50,881 bases of DNA. It comes from Candidatus Bathyarchaeota archaeon (lineage in GTDB: Archaea; Thermoproteota; Bathyarchaeia; Bathyarchaeales; Bathycorpusculaceae). Location: the NCBI GenBank assembly GCA_022865885.1, contig JALHSQ010000107.1, positions 1-50,881 of the forward strand, given 5' to 3'. How positions within the stretch are numbered: the first letter of the stretch is position 1; the number at the start of each line of letters is the position of its first letter. A program made the translations under genes and the position numbers. The notes beneath the pieces were generated by a model that did no database searches, was not told the DNA's origin, and worked only from the letters and a program-made list of their open reading frames with translations. Positions 1 to 7,304 of the stretch are shown piece after piece.

Positions 1-520
1 CGGCAGAGGGACCTACTGGGGTGTAAAGTGCAGTAACCGTTGTTGGGCCAATGTAGTTGATGTAAGCAGCTCTGTCAGACAGGTAACCGACCGCCTTTCT
101 CAAGTCAACGTCGGACATTGGGTTCGGATACACCGGGTTCGCGTAAGCTGGGTTTTGCGGGTTGCCTAGGAACAGGTTGTTGTTGTTGTTCAAGTCGAAC
201 AGGTAAATACCGAATTCTGGACCATAGCCCAACACACTGACAACATCGTCCCACGGGGATGTGGTGTATCTGTCATAGCGTGTGCCGTCTAGTGGCCAGT
301 CGGTAACGTCAATGTCGTCCACTTCTAGACCAGCTTCCAGTTCAGAGGTCTGTGAAGCGTACATTTGTATCAGCAGATTGTCAGCTCTAGGACCAAATTT
401 CTCAAAAATCAAATCGTCTGTCTTTGATGGGTCACCATAACTCCATGCAAAAACGTTTGGCACCAACATCATTGCCATCATTGCAATAGCAAATATCGCG
501 AATAAAACTTTCTTTTGCAT
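1..520 (-). CDS. ABC transporter substrate-binding protein, family 5 (partial)
   Basis: Reading leftwards from an ATG at 520, a frame stays open to the window edge (about 173 codons; the C-terminal bulk is missing). It starts with a signal peptide (Met-Gln-Lys-Lys, then a hydrophobic stretch ending near Val-Phe-Ala). A later segment, Asp-Val-Asp-Leu-Arg-Lys-Ala-Val, then Asp-Arg, resembles the 'vRqAi..aiDR' region of oligopeptide/dipeptide-type solute-binding proteins. A run of five Asn lies mid-way. A strong Shine-Dalgarno (GGAGAAAGGAAGG) sits just upstream and a TATA-like stretch lies near 570-582. The protein would be exported and capture peptides or similar solutes for an ABC importer whose permease genes must lie beyond the left edge. 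The family call is from motif memory; the substrate cannot be told. Confidence 0.75.
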   Translation of the reverse strand, partial: MQKKVLFAIFAIAMMAMMLVPNVFAWSYGDPSKTDDLIFEKFGPRADNLLIQMYASQTSELEAGLEVDDIDVTDWPLDGTRYDRYTTSPWDDVVSVLGYGPEFGIYLFDLNNNNNLFLGNPQNPAYANPVYPNPMSDVDLRKAVGYLSDRAAYINYIGPTTVTALYTPVGPSA

Positions 521-569
521 ATTTTTCCTTCCTTTCTCCTTTCAGCAGTTACTTGTGAGTGCGTAAACG

Positions 570-582
570 TTTAAAAGATTTA
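570..582 (-). promoter_or_regulatory. TATA-like box upstream of the substrate-binding protein
   Basis: Read leftwards, this is AAATCTTTTAAA, an A/T-rich TATA-like element about 50 nt before the ATG at 520. The gap leaves room for a leader carrying the strong Shine-Dalgarno at about 524-540. Weakly defined, called only by position and composition. Confidence 0.35.
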
Positions 583-612
583 TGAAAAAATTGTTCATGT
601 TAGGAATTTAGC

Positions 613-825
613 CTATATTGCAAACAACAACAGCCATTTCTGTATCAGACGCAACACAACCCGAGACCAGAACGAAACACAACCACACATTGAGAGACAG
701 TTGGAACAGCGTGCACCTTGGACTTCCAGTTCATTAAACCATCTCGGATCTGCTGAAACGATTCTTGGGAACAGAAACAAGACCAAGATTAACCCGACAA
801 TGAACATTCGACGAAGAACAATCAT
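613..825 (-). CDS. Small exported Cys-containing peptide, unknown function
   Basis: 70 codons. The ATG at 825 is preceded at 5 nt by AAGGAGAGG, one of the best ribosome binding sites in the window, which is the main argument that this is real. The N-terminus is a typical signal peptide (Arg-Arg, about 15 hydrophobic residues, then Val-Ser-Ala). The mature part is about 45 residues with a cluster Cys-x2-Cys-x3-Cys-x-Cys and a hydrophobic, Arg/Lys-flanked C-terminus that could insert into the membrane. It lies 92 nt upstream of, and on the same strand as, the substrate-binding protein gene. I do not recognise the family. It could be a metal-binding or disulfide-bonded secreted peptide; both ideas are inference. 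Confidence 0.5.
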   Translation of the reverse strand: MIVLRRMFIVGLILVLFLFPRIVSADPRWFNELEVQGARCSNCLSMCGCVSFWSRVVLRLIQKWLLLFAI

Positions 826-877
826 TCCAACCTCTCCTTAAACAGTTGGCCAGTTCCAATTATTATTCGTTCTCATC

Positions 878-1120
878 ACGCGCGCGGCTGAAGAACAACT
901 TCTATCCAACGGACCAAGCCCCCTGCTTTTTTGTTTCGGGTGCGCCCCTAGCGCGCGCTAACTCTTCATCTCAATTGCTTCAAGCCGTCATGTCGCGCTC
1001 GCGTCACGCTCGCGCTCCAACCCACAAAAACTCAAAATACTTAGGAAGTAAGACTGATTGGCAAGCTTGCGCTTGCCCACGTTCCGCAAAAACCGATACG
1101 CCAACAGCGCGCTGTATCGG
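878..1120. repeat. Cluster of GC palindromes and hairpins
   Basis: An open frame crosses this stretch, but it is dominated by palindromic DNA: ACGCGCGCGGCT near 878, a perfect 12-bp palindrome TAGCGCGCGCTA at 949-960, alternating GCTCGCG/CGCTCGCG at about 992-1018, a 7-bp stem with 4-nt loop (GGCAAGC/GCTTGCC) at 1060-1077, and CCGATAC/GTATCGG arms at 1092-1120 around a core CAGCGCGCTG. The AGCGCGCGCT core recurs in both accessory blocks. I read this as non-coding DNA upstream of the nuclease-like gene that starts at 1152. Confidence 0.7.
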
Positions 1121-1151
1121 AAGGGTTATACTCGAACTCAACAGAGTGATA

Positions 1152-1823
1152 ATGAGATGCTTGAGATTGCCACTTATGAAAGACGAAGACGAAACAATAA
1201 GGAAGCTTCTTGTTCCGTTACTTAAAGAGAGGTTTTTCGTCAAAGCGTTCGTAAGAGTTGACAAGGTACATCAGAGATTGAAGACTGAAGGATTTCTCTC
1301 TCCTGAAGAACGAGCGATAAAACATCCTTTCCATCCAGACATAGACGTTTTGTACTGGCCCAAAGAATACACGCAAGAACCCGAAATATTCGCGGCTGAA
1401 GTGAAGTACTTCCGTCTTAAAGATGGAAATGTCTATCCTACGATCTATGAAGGTCTGGGCGAAGCTATGATGCTTCTCACGTTTGGCTTCAACCATGTTA
1501 GCCTGTGGCATCTCTTCGACCCTGAAGTTGATTCAGAAACTGTGAGCAGATATAGAGACCTTACTCAGAATCTCATCAACGATACTCGCTCACCTGTAAA
1601 CTATCAGTCTTGGCTGTTGTCAGAACTTCCTAAGACAACTATGGTAAGCCAAGAGCGGCAACCTACCGCCTCAGAGAGGATTGCGCACCTTATGAACCTT
1701 CTGAATCAAGGCACGTTCATATCGTCCGTCACTATTGGTCTGAAGGATAATCCTCTCGTGAATAGATGGGACACCAGAATCATGAGGGCAATAATAAAGA
1801 AAAACTATAGAATGGTCAAGTAG
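1152..1823 (+). CDS. PD-(D/E)XK nuclease-like protein
   Basis: I start this at the ATG at 1152 (another in-frame ATG is at 1176) because the open frame further upstream translates palindromic repeats. About 223 aa. The segment His-Pro-Asp-Ile-Asp-Val-Leu followed about 20 residues later by Ala-Ala-Glu-Val-Lys-Tyr has the spacing and beta-strand pattern of a PD-(D/E)XK nuclease core (D...ExK). A following helix (Tyr-Glu-Gly-Leu-Gly-Glu-Ala) and strand (Val-Ser-Leu-Trp-His) fit that fold. Such cores occur in restriction-type and defence nucleases; specificity is unknown. A GC palindrome begins 2 nt after the stop. No clear Shine-Dalgarno. Placement in the superfamily is moderately sure; the biological role is inference. 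Confidence 0.6.
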   Translation: MRCLRLPLMKDEDETIRKLLVPLLKERFFVKAFVRVDKVHQRLKTEGFLSPEERAIKHPFHPDIDVLYWPKEYTQEPEIFAAEVKYFRLKDGNVYPTIYEGLGEAMMLLTFGFNHVSLWHLFDPEVDSETVSRYRDLTQNLINDTRSPVNYQSWLLSELPKTTMVSQERQPTASERIAHLMNLLNQGTFISSVTIGLKDNPLVNRWDTRIMRAIIKKNYRMVK

Positions 1824-1824
1824 G

Positions 1825-1840
1825 TAGCGCGCTAGCGCTC
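1825..1840. repeat. GC palindrome immediately after the nuclease-like gene
   Basis: TAGCGCGCTA (1825-1834) overlaps a second partial copy, AGCGCT. It begins 2 nt after the stop codon of the upstream gene. It is a shortened member of the AGCGCGCGCT set found 3' of several accessory genes in this window. Confidence 0.7.
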
Positions 1841-2484
1841 GCGGCTATTCCGCGCTGTTATTTCTTCTTCGGACAAAAGAGAGGAAACGATTCTCGAAAT
1901 GTTTCTTAGGAATTTACGAATCTTGCCATAAACTACTTGAAAGTCTCGTGGACAAAAACGCGCTAACGCAACGTGAACGCAATTCTAGGAATAGTTCATG
2001 CTTTGTCCAGTCGAAAACTTATCAAGGAACTCCTCCAATTATTCATACTTGTCTTTTGTTATCCACGTAAGAACTCTTTTTCTCTTCGTGTCCTTTGCCC
2101 AGGTCTGTTCTTCCAGATAGCCATTCTTTAGCGGTGAATTCTAAGAAAACACTTTTCGAAAGAATTGTGAGACTAGACTTAGACGTGATTCTAGGAATTA
2201 ATCAATCATTATTCATTAAAAGAACCTAGATTCTTTGAGAATCAGTCGCAGTAACAAGAGAGGGAAAAAACGTCAAAAACAACGTTGAGTCAATTGTCTT
2301 TTCAAAAAACTCTGGAAAATTCGACTTGTTACGCGTTTGTTACGTTTTTTTGTTACGTTTTCCCATCAAAATCCACACTTTGTTATTTAGCGCGCGATCT
2401 CTGATAGAAACAATAAATATACCAATCCAGGCCTATGCATATGTTGGAAGAGAGTTACTGTACCGCAAGCACTGAGGGGTTAGG
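1841..2484. other. Intergenic stretch with short repeats and a possible gene remnant
   Basis: No convincing gene. A short motif TTCTAGGAAT or TTCTTAGGAAT recurs at about 1904, 1984 and 2184. Read leftwards, 2140-2039 gives 33 codons rich in Lys, Arg and Trp and ending in a stop; it reads like the end of a small winged-helix protein but is cut off upstream by a stop codon. A GC-palindrome half-site (TAGCGCGCGA) lies at 2388-2397, about 90 nt before the STAND gene. The stretch is otherwise A/T-rich. Confidence 0.4.
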
Positions 2485-5319
2485 ATGGAAACGGCTAGTG
2501 CAAGAACGAGGAGAAAGTATGGCTACGACGTTCTCATAAATTCGTTTGAGCCCACATTAAGGAAATATGTTTCCGACCAAGTTTTCTTGGTCAATTATGG
2601 AAATGATTGGATAAAGCACATACCGCAGGGGGTAATCAATGAATTAATGGAATCCAAACAGATTCAATCTATTGGTGGCTATCCGATTGATGAATTTACA
2701 TTCCTGAATCTCAAAGACATTTTGGCTGCGTCAGGCAATTTCAAACTGGCACGATCGTTCTTTGGGGAATTGAGCAAGGATAGATTCAACGAACTCATGG
2801 ACGATCTGAATAAACATCGCAGAAAAATAGCCCATTCCAAGTCAACTTTTAGCGAATTGGATTTGTCAATGCTGATCGATCATGTCAAAATGCTTTGTCA
2901 AGGAGAACAGGGAAAGGAAATCATCCGGTACCTCCAAAATGAAGGATACAAGGATGCAGGAGACATTCCACAGGGCTTCTTTGAGGAGTACCCTGTCCCT
3001 CACAACTTGCCTTTCGAAAATTACGATTTGGATGGAGGTTTTGTAGGGAGAGAAAAGGAGATAAAAGTCATAAGAAATTTCCTAAAGTCTGGTCAAGATA
3101 GGGTCATTACTATTACAGGGGCTGGCGGGGTTGGAAAGACCGCGATCGCCCTGAAGGTCGCATATTCGTTCCTGGCAGACCAATCAAATGACTTCAATGC
3201 GATAATCTGGTTCAGCGCAAAGACAAGCATGCTTACTGAGAAAGGTATAGTGCCGATGACGCCTGGCATAATGAGTCGTGAGCAGTTGATTCTTGACATC
3301 CTGGGCATTTTGGATCCTGATACTCTCAGCAATTTCAGAAAAGCCAACGTTCCAACTGAATCTTATATCACTCACCTCAACAACTTCTTTTCAACTCACA
3401 AGTGCTTGCTTGTTGTAGATAATTTGGAAACCATAATCAGAGACGAGCCTTTAATAAGATTCATCGAGGAAATCCCGCGTCCTTCACAAGTCTTGATTAC
3501 AAGCCGAAAGGGGCTTGGTGAATTTGAGAGAAGGTACCCAATAGCGGACATGACTGAAAGAGACGCTGTGCTATTGTTTAGGATTTTTGCCAAAGAACGA
3601 AACAGACAGGACCTTCTGAGACTCAAGGATGAGACATTGTCTGAGTTGGTCCGGAGGGTCAGATGCTATCCATTATTGATCAAATGGGCGATAGGACAAG
3701 TCTGCCTTGGAAAAGACGTCGACCGGGCTTTCTCACAAATATTCGCTGGTGAAAGTGAAATCGCCAAATTCGCTTTCGATGATGTCTTCAACTTGCTGAC
3801 AGACTATGCAAAGACTGTTTTGTACAGTATGATTGTTTATGGAGACAAGCCTACGTCAAGATATATCTTGATACATCTCGCCAATGTAAATGATGACCAA
3901 TTCGAGGACGCAATAAGAGAACTGACTTTAACTTCGTTTGTATATCCAGAGAACAAAGACACAGAAGCGGGAACGGTCACCGAATATACTATGCTTGAGT
4001 TAACAAGAGGTTTTGTTGAAACCAAACTCGACAGTAATGAGAAGACTCGGCAGATGCTTACTACAAGACTATATCATCTCGCCGAACAGATCCAAGAATT
4101 TGAGAAGTCTGAGCGCAGCTATTTTCAATCATTGATTTCTCTTGGAATCAAGACTCCAGAAGAACAGGTCGCATTCAATTATGTGAAAGCCGCGAAGAAC
4201 TTCTATTTCCAAGGTGAGACCGACAAGGCCGAGAAGAATTTCCAACAGGCCGTCAAAATCGCCCCGAAATTGTCTTACGTATTAACGGAATTCTCGAAAT
4301 TCGAATTCAGCAGAGAGCATCATGCGGAAGCCATTAAACTTGCGAAGAGAGCAGTGGAAGCTAACCCAGAAAACTTCCACGCTTGGTTCAATCAGGGTAT
4401 CATGCTGGAGAAAACCCGCGATCTTGATGGCGCAGAGAAGTCTCTCCTGAAAGCAAAGGAACTGAATCCGCAACATCTTCCCATATTTACTGAACTCGGA
4501 AGAGTGTACAGTCTCAAAGGCGAATTTGAAAAGGCAGAGACCGAGTATGCTAATGCGTTGAAAGAAGAGAAATACCCTAACTACAGACACAAGACAATCA
4601 CTTTCCAAGCGATGTCAGAGAACTACAGACGTTGGGCAACGTCGTTTAGAAATCGACGCGACCCGGAAGGAGCAATCAAGATGCTTGAGAAGGCAAAGGA
4701 GATGGCTGTTAAGGCCATTGATATGTCTCCAAAGGACAGGATCATCTGGAACGTGTATCATCACGCATGCATCGATTTGGCAATAGCGCACGCTCATAAA
4801 GAAGGTTTTGCCAGATGCAGACCCCATCTGGAAGAATGCCTTAAGTCAACGCGAGTGGGTAGAGTATTAATCTCGCCAGACTCCGAGACCACAGCAAATG
4901 CTTATTTCTACTTGGCGGCGCTTGGCTTAGATGAGAAAGATGAGAAGAGTGCAAGCAGAGAAGAAATCGAGCGTTGGATCAATCTAGGACTCTCTGCATG
5001 CCTACCAAATTCCAGAATATTCGACAAGTTAAATAATCTGAAGAACCAACTTCTTGGAACTGAGAAGCACGAAGAGAAGACAATCAACAGAGAGTACGGC
5101 AAGATCAGATTCTTCAATGTGCAAAGGAAGTTCGGACTTTTGGATTCAGCTGGAAAGACATATCTGTTCTTCATAAATGGTTTCCGCCAGAGAATGCGGA
5201 CCGAAAGCCTTTATGTCCTGGAGGGAAAGTTGGTCTCCTTCGTACTTGTGCAAAGTCCAAAAGAAGGGAGCGGGCTGATAGCAGTTGATTTGGTGACTGA
5301 ACTCCAACCTGGAATCTAG
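2485..5319 (+). CDS. STAND NTPase with HEPN-like N-terminus, TPRs and C-terminal cold-shock-like domain
   Basis: 944 aa. Residues about 30-150 are helical and contain Arg-Arg-Lys-Ile-Ala-His near 112-117, an R-x4-H motif as in HEPN ribonuclease-type domains. An NB-ARC/AP-ATPase module follows: 'Val-Gly-Arg-Glu' linker near 190, P-loop GAGGVGKT near 211-218, Walker B LLVVDN near 309-314, and Thr-Ser-Arg sensor near 338. Residues about 560-695 form TPR repeats (Ala-...-Ala-...-Asn-Pro pattern). The last ~70 residues (from about 870) align with a cold-shock/OB fold: GKIRFFN, Lys-Phe-Gly, a Tyr-Leu-Phe-Phe strand, then Gly-Lys-x-Val-Ser-Phe. STAND proteins typically sense a ligand, oligomerise and fire an effector; prokaryotic examples act in phage defence. 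Here HEPN may be the effector and TPR/CSD the sensor (inference). It stands alone, flanked by GC palindromes. Confidence 0.85.
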   Translation: METASARTRRKYGYDVLINSFEPTLRKYVSDQVFLVNYGNDWIKHIPQGVINELMESKQIQSIGGYPIDEFTFLNLKDILAASGNFKLARSFFGELSKDRFNELMDDLNKHRRKIAHSKSTFSELDLSMLIDHVKMLCQGEQGKEIIRYLQNEGYKDAGDIPQGFFEEYPVPHNLPFENYDLDGGFVGREKEIKVIRNFLKSGQDRVITITGAGGVGKTAIALKVAYSFLADQSNDFNAIIWFSAKTSMLTEKGIVPMTPGIMSREQLILDILGILDPDTLSNFRKANVPTESYITHLNNFFSTHKCLLVVDNLETIIRDEPLIRFIEEIPRPSQVLITSRKGLGEFERRYPIADMTERDAVLLFRIFAKERNRQDLLRLKDETLSELVRRVRCYPLLIKWAIGQVCLGKDVDRAFSQIFAGESEIAKFAFDDVFNLLTDYAKTVLYSMIVYGDKPTSRYILIHLANVNDDQFEDAIRELTLTSFVYPENKDTEAGTVTEYTMLELTRGFVETKLDSNEKTRQMLTTRLYHLAEQIQEFEKSERSYFQSLISLGIKTPEEQVAFNYVKAAKNFYFQGETDKAEKNFQQAVKIAPKLSYVLTEFSKFEFSREHHAEAIKLAKRAVEANPENFHAWFNQGIMLEKTRDLDGAEKSLLKAKELNPQHLPIFTELGRVYSLKGEFEKAETEYANALKEEKYPNYRHKTITFQAMSENYRRWATSFRNRRDPEGAIKMLEKAKEMAVKAIDMSPKDRIIWNVYHHACIDLAIAHAHKEGFARCRPHLEECLKSTRVGRVLISPDSETTANAYFYLAALGLDEKDEKSASREEIERWINLGLSACLPNSRIFDKLNNLKNQLLGTEKHEEKTINREYGKIRFFNVQRKFGLLDSAGKTYLFFINGFRQRMRTESLYVLEGKLVSFVLVQSPKEGSGLIAVDLVTELQPGI

Positions 5320-5340
5320 CCTTTCTTGTCTTCATTTCTA

Positions 5341-5497
5341 CCGCGCGCGCTGTTGTCTCTGGAGCAGCAAAGTGGAAATGCTCCAAAGCGGGAACTGTTT
5401 CTTCAATCTCGCCCGAAATAGGATCTACCAAGGCCAAGAACATGACACTATTGTTTGCTCAGCGCGCCGAATATGGTAGCGCGTGTGACGCGAGATC
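5341..5497. repeat. GC-palindrome cluster between two accessory genes
   Basis: CCGCGCGCGCTG at 5341-5352 lies 22 nt after the stop of the STAND gene. AGCGCGCC (5461) and TAGCGCGTGTGACGCGA (about 5477-5493) lie 54-90 nt beyond the stop of the leftward membrane-protein gene ending at 5551. The two convergent accessory genes thus each have a copy on their 3' side. Confidence 0.6.
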
Positions 5498-5509
5498 ACG
5501 GTCATGCAG

Positions 5510-5524
5510 CGGGCCCAAAGCCCG
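5510..5524 (-). terminator. Hairpin downstream of the leftward membrane protein gene
   Basis: Perfect 5-bp GC stem CGGGC/GCCCG with a 5-nt loop, 26 nt past the stop codon of the gene ending at 5551. Position suits a transcript end or RNA-stabilising hairpin, but no T-run follows, so terminator function is uncertain. Confidence 0.35.
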
Positions 5525-5550
5525 TTATGTTCTCACAGATACCACAACGC

Positions 5551-5961
5551 TCAACTTGTCTTCTCATCACGATTGACGCGTTTTTGCGGTTCTGACGTGG
5601 TTCTCTTGTCTTCTTTGTTCTTCTTCATCTTCTTCTTAGCCAGGTAGATATGGTAAGTTGATGCGCCCAGATATGGAAGCATCACCATGAAGACGAAGAA
5701 CGGAGTCCACGCTATGCTCGGAAAGGCTAGGCCAAACAGTTGACCGACTGTTGTTGCTAGAACTGCACTGAGAACATAGGAACGCGCACTCTCTGCGCGG
5801 TCCCCTTCGATTCTGCTCAGCCCTGCGTGCATGATAGACGCAACGATTCCAAACAATGACAGCATGGCCACTAGCGAAAAGTATTGGTTGAACAGCCAAA
5901 CTTGGTGGTGGAAGTCTTCGATTTCCCTCAAGACCTCTGCATAATCGCCCGCAGTACCCAA
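5551..5961 (-). CDS. Small integral membrane protein, unknown
   Basis: 136 codons from a TTG at 5961. Two to three membrane segments are visible (around Leu-Val-Ala-Met-Leu-Ser-Leu-Phe-Gly-Ile, Ala-Val-Leu-Ala-Thr-Thr-Val, and Phe-Phe-Val-Phe-Met-Val-Met-Leu), followed by a strongly basic/acidic cytoplasmic tail (Lys-Lys-Lys-Met-Lys-Lys-Asn-Lys-Glu-Asp-Lys). The soluble N-terminus has a short helix with acidic residues. No family recognised. Its 5' end overlaps the opposite-strand frame that begins at 5884, so at least one start is wrong; hydrophobic periodicity and the charged tail make this one credible. GC palindromes and a hairpin lie downstream. Confidence 0.55.
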   Translation of the reverse strand: MGTAGDYAEVLREIEDFHHQVWLFNQYFSLVAMLSLFGIVASIMHAGLSRIEGDRAESARSYVLSAVLATTVGQLFGLAFPSIAWTPFFVFMVMLPYLGASTYHIYLAKKKMKKNKEDKRTTSEPQKRVNRDEKTS

Positions 5962-6579
5962 TACGGGATTTCCAGCAGTTTCTTCATTGCGCTTTGCGTC
6001 GTCATAGGATATACCGTCGGCACCTTAGTTTTCATCAGTGCAAGAGGGATTGCCATAGTCAGACGCTACTGCAAGAAATATGTTTCGTATGATAGAATCT
6101 CGGCTCTAAGCCCAGACAAACTCTGCAGGTTGAAGAAGATTGGTCAGTTCTCATTGGATCTTGACGCCGCTACGGCTATTCCGGGTTTCGCCTTCCTCGT
6201 GTCCTACTATAAAGGTACTCCAATAAACTCTCTTTCGGGCGGAGTAACGCTTGCGGTCTATACAGCCATAGCGATCACGGTCTTCTTCCTGCCCCAATAT
6301 CCTTTTCACGAAAAGATGGCCCATGCGAAGGAACAAGCATTCAGTGAAGTTGACCGAATGTTCAAGCAAGCCTATTCAAGGATCTGGAATGAATATGAAA
6401 CATACGATCCCGAATCGGTTAGTGCGCTCAAGGACACGTACGTTTTACATGATAGAATCTCAAACATGTCCGTTTGGCCACTGAATCTTGGCGGCGGTCT
6501 AAGGTTTATGGTCACTGCAATTTTCCCAATATTGCCGACGCTTCTTCCATATTTGCAGATTATATTAAGTTATTTGTGA
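5884..6579 (+). CDS. Membrane protein, probably 5'-truncated or starting internally
   Basis: 231 codons if counted from 5884, but the first ~25 codons are antisense to the gene ending at 5551 and look non-native. Coding character begins near 5960 with a hydrophobic segment. Four membrane helices can be seen, with a soluble region between (about residues 150-200) containing an amphipathic helix and Val-Leu-His-Asp-Arg-Ile-Ser-Asn-Met-Ser-Val-Trp-Pro just before the last two segments. A 'Met-x-Val-Trp-Pro' turn ahead of a terminal hydrophobic helix pair recurs in a family of bacterial/archaeal membrane proteins I remember without a firm name. The N-terminus may have been lost in a rearrangement near 5960. 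No function can be assigned. Confidence 0.5.
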   Translation: MVEQPNLVVEVFDFPQDLCIIARSTQYGISSSFFIALCVVIGYTVGTLVFISARGIAIVRRYCKKYVSYDRISALSPDKLCRLKKIGQFSLDLDAATAIPGFAFLVSYYKGTPINSLSGGVTLAVYTAIAITVFFLPQYPFHEKMAHAKEQAFSEVDRMFKQAYSRIWNEYETYDPESVSALKDTYVLHDRISNMSVWPLNLGGGLRFMVTAIFPILPTLLPYLQIILSYL

Positions 6580-7061
6580 TGACTTCTTAGAAAGATGATC
6601 GTGTAGCATCCCAGCTTTTGAATGGGCAATCTTGAAGTCTATTGAGAACATTGCTAAAGATTACTGTAAGCGGGATTGATTCTATGAAATAGTGAGATTA
6701 GCGGAGATGCAGGTACTGGTCGACGAAAATTAGTGAAAAGAGAAGAATTCATGCTCTACCTTCAAATGCCCAAAGAAAAAATCCTCAGCCATTTTTGTTG
6801 AGGTCAAAGGTCCTGACTCAGTTTATGCCCCAACTCCCTGTAAGCATATAATCATTCTGCGAGTCTCGTCTTCGGTAGGCTTGAGACTTCCCAACAAACC
6901 AGTCTATCTCGTCTAATGAGGTTTAACACGAACGCCCACTGCAGAGTAGATGTGCGCTTTCTCACCCCACACGTGCAAGGCTACTTCTCCATTGATTTAT
7001 CTATTGCCTCGATTTTCCCCTTTGTTGACTCACGCCGATCCCCGAGGAAGAGAGGATCTTG
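6580..7061. other. Intergenic stretch, nothing convincing
   Basis: About 480 nt without a supported gene. Short open frames show no coding character, no ribosome binding sites and no similarity I recognise. No GC palindrome follows the rightward membrane-protein gene that ends at 6579. Confidence 0.5.
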
Positions 7062-7277
7062 TTAGCATTGTTTTCCGTCTTTGCATTCTACGTAATAGCG
7101 TCCATCTTCAGTCCGTCTTATGCCATGGATTTTGGCCATGTCATGCTTGAGCAACCGCTGTTCAATGCCTAGCTCTTCAGGCTTCTTAGCCGTTTCTTCA
7201 GACACGGCTCCAAGCTTTTTCATTTTTTTCTTAGCTAATTCTGAGCGAATAGCTAATCCCACTAGGAGCCCTGCCAT
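7062..7277 (-). CDS. Small protein with N-terminal hydrophobic segment, unknown
   Basis: 71 codons from the ATG at 7277; GAGGT lies 7 nt upstream and favours this over the adjacent GTG at 7280. The N-terminus (Ala-Gly-Leu-Leu-Val-Gly-Leu-Ala-Ile) is a short hydrophobic patch, then a charged helical middle (Lys-Lys-Lys-Met-Lys-Lys) and a compact end containing Thr-Glu-Asp-Gly-Arg-Tyr-Tyr-Val-Glu-Cys-Lys, which looks like a beta hairpin. It lies just downstream of, and on the same strand as, the dockerin-bearing surface protein (gap 27 nt), so the two may be co-transcribed. Function unknown. Confidence 0.55.
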   Translation of the reverse strand: MAGLLVGLAIRSELAKKKMKKLGAVSEETAKKPEELGIEQRLLKHDMAKIHGIRRTEDGRYYVECKDGKQC

Positions 7278-7304
7278 CACTTAGACCTCACGCAGACTAT
7301 TGGT

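Noticed and set aside
846-1151. Open-frame extension ahead of the nuclease-like gene
   Set aside because: It translates GC palindromes and hairpin repeats with no protein character; I use ATG 1152.
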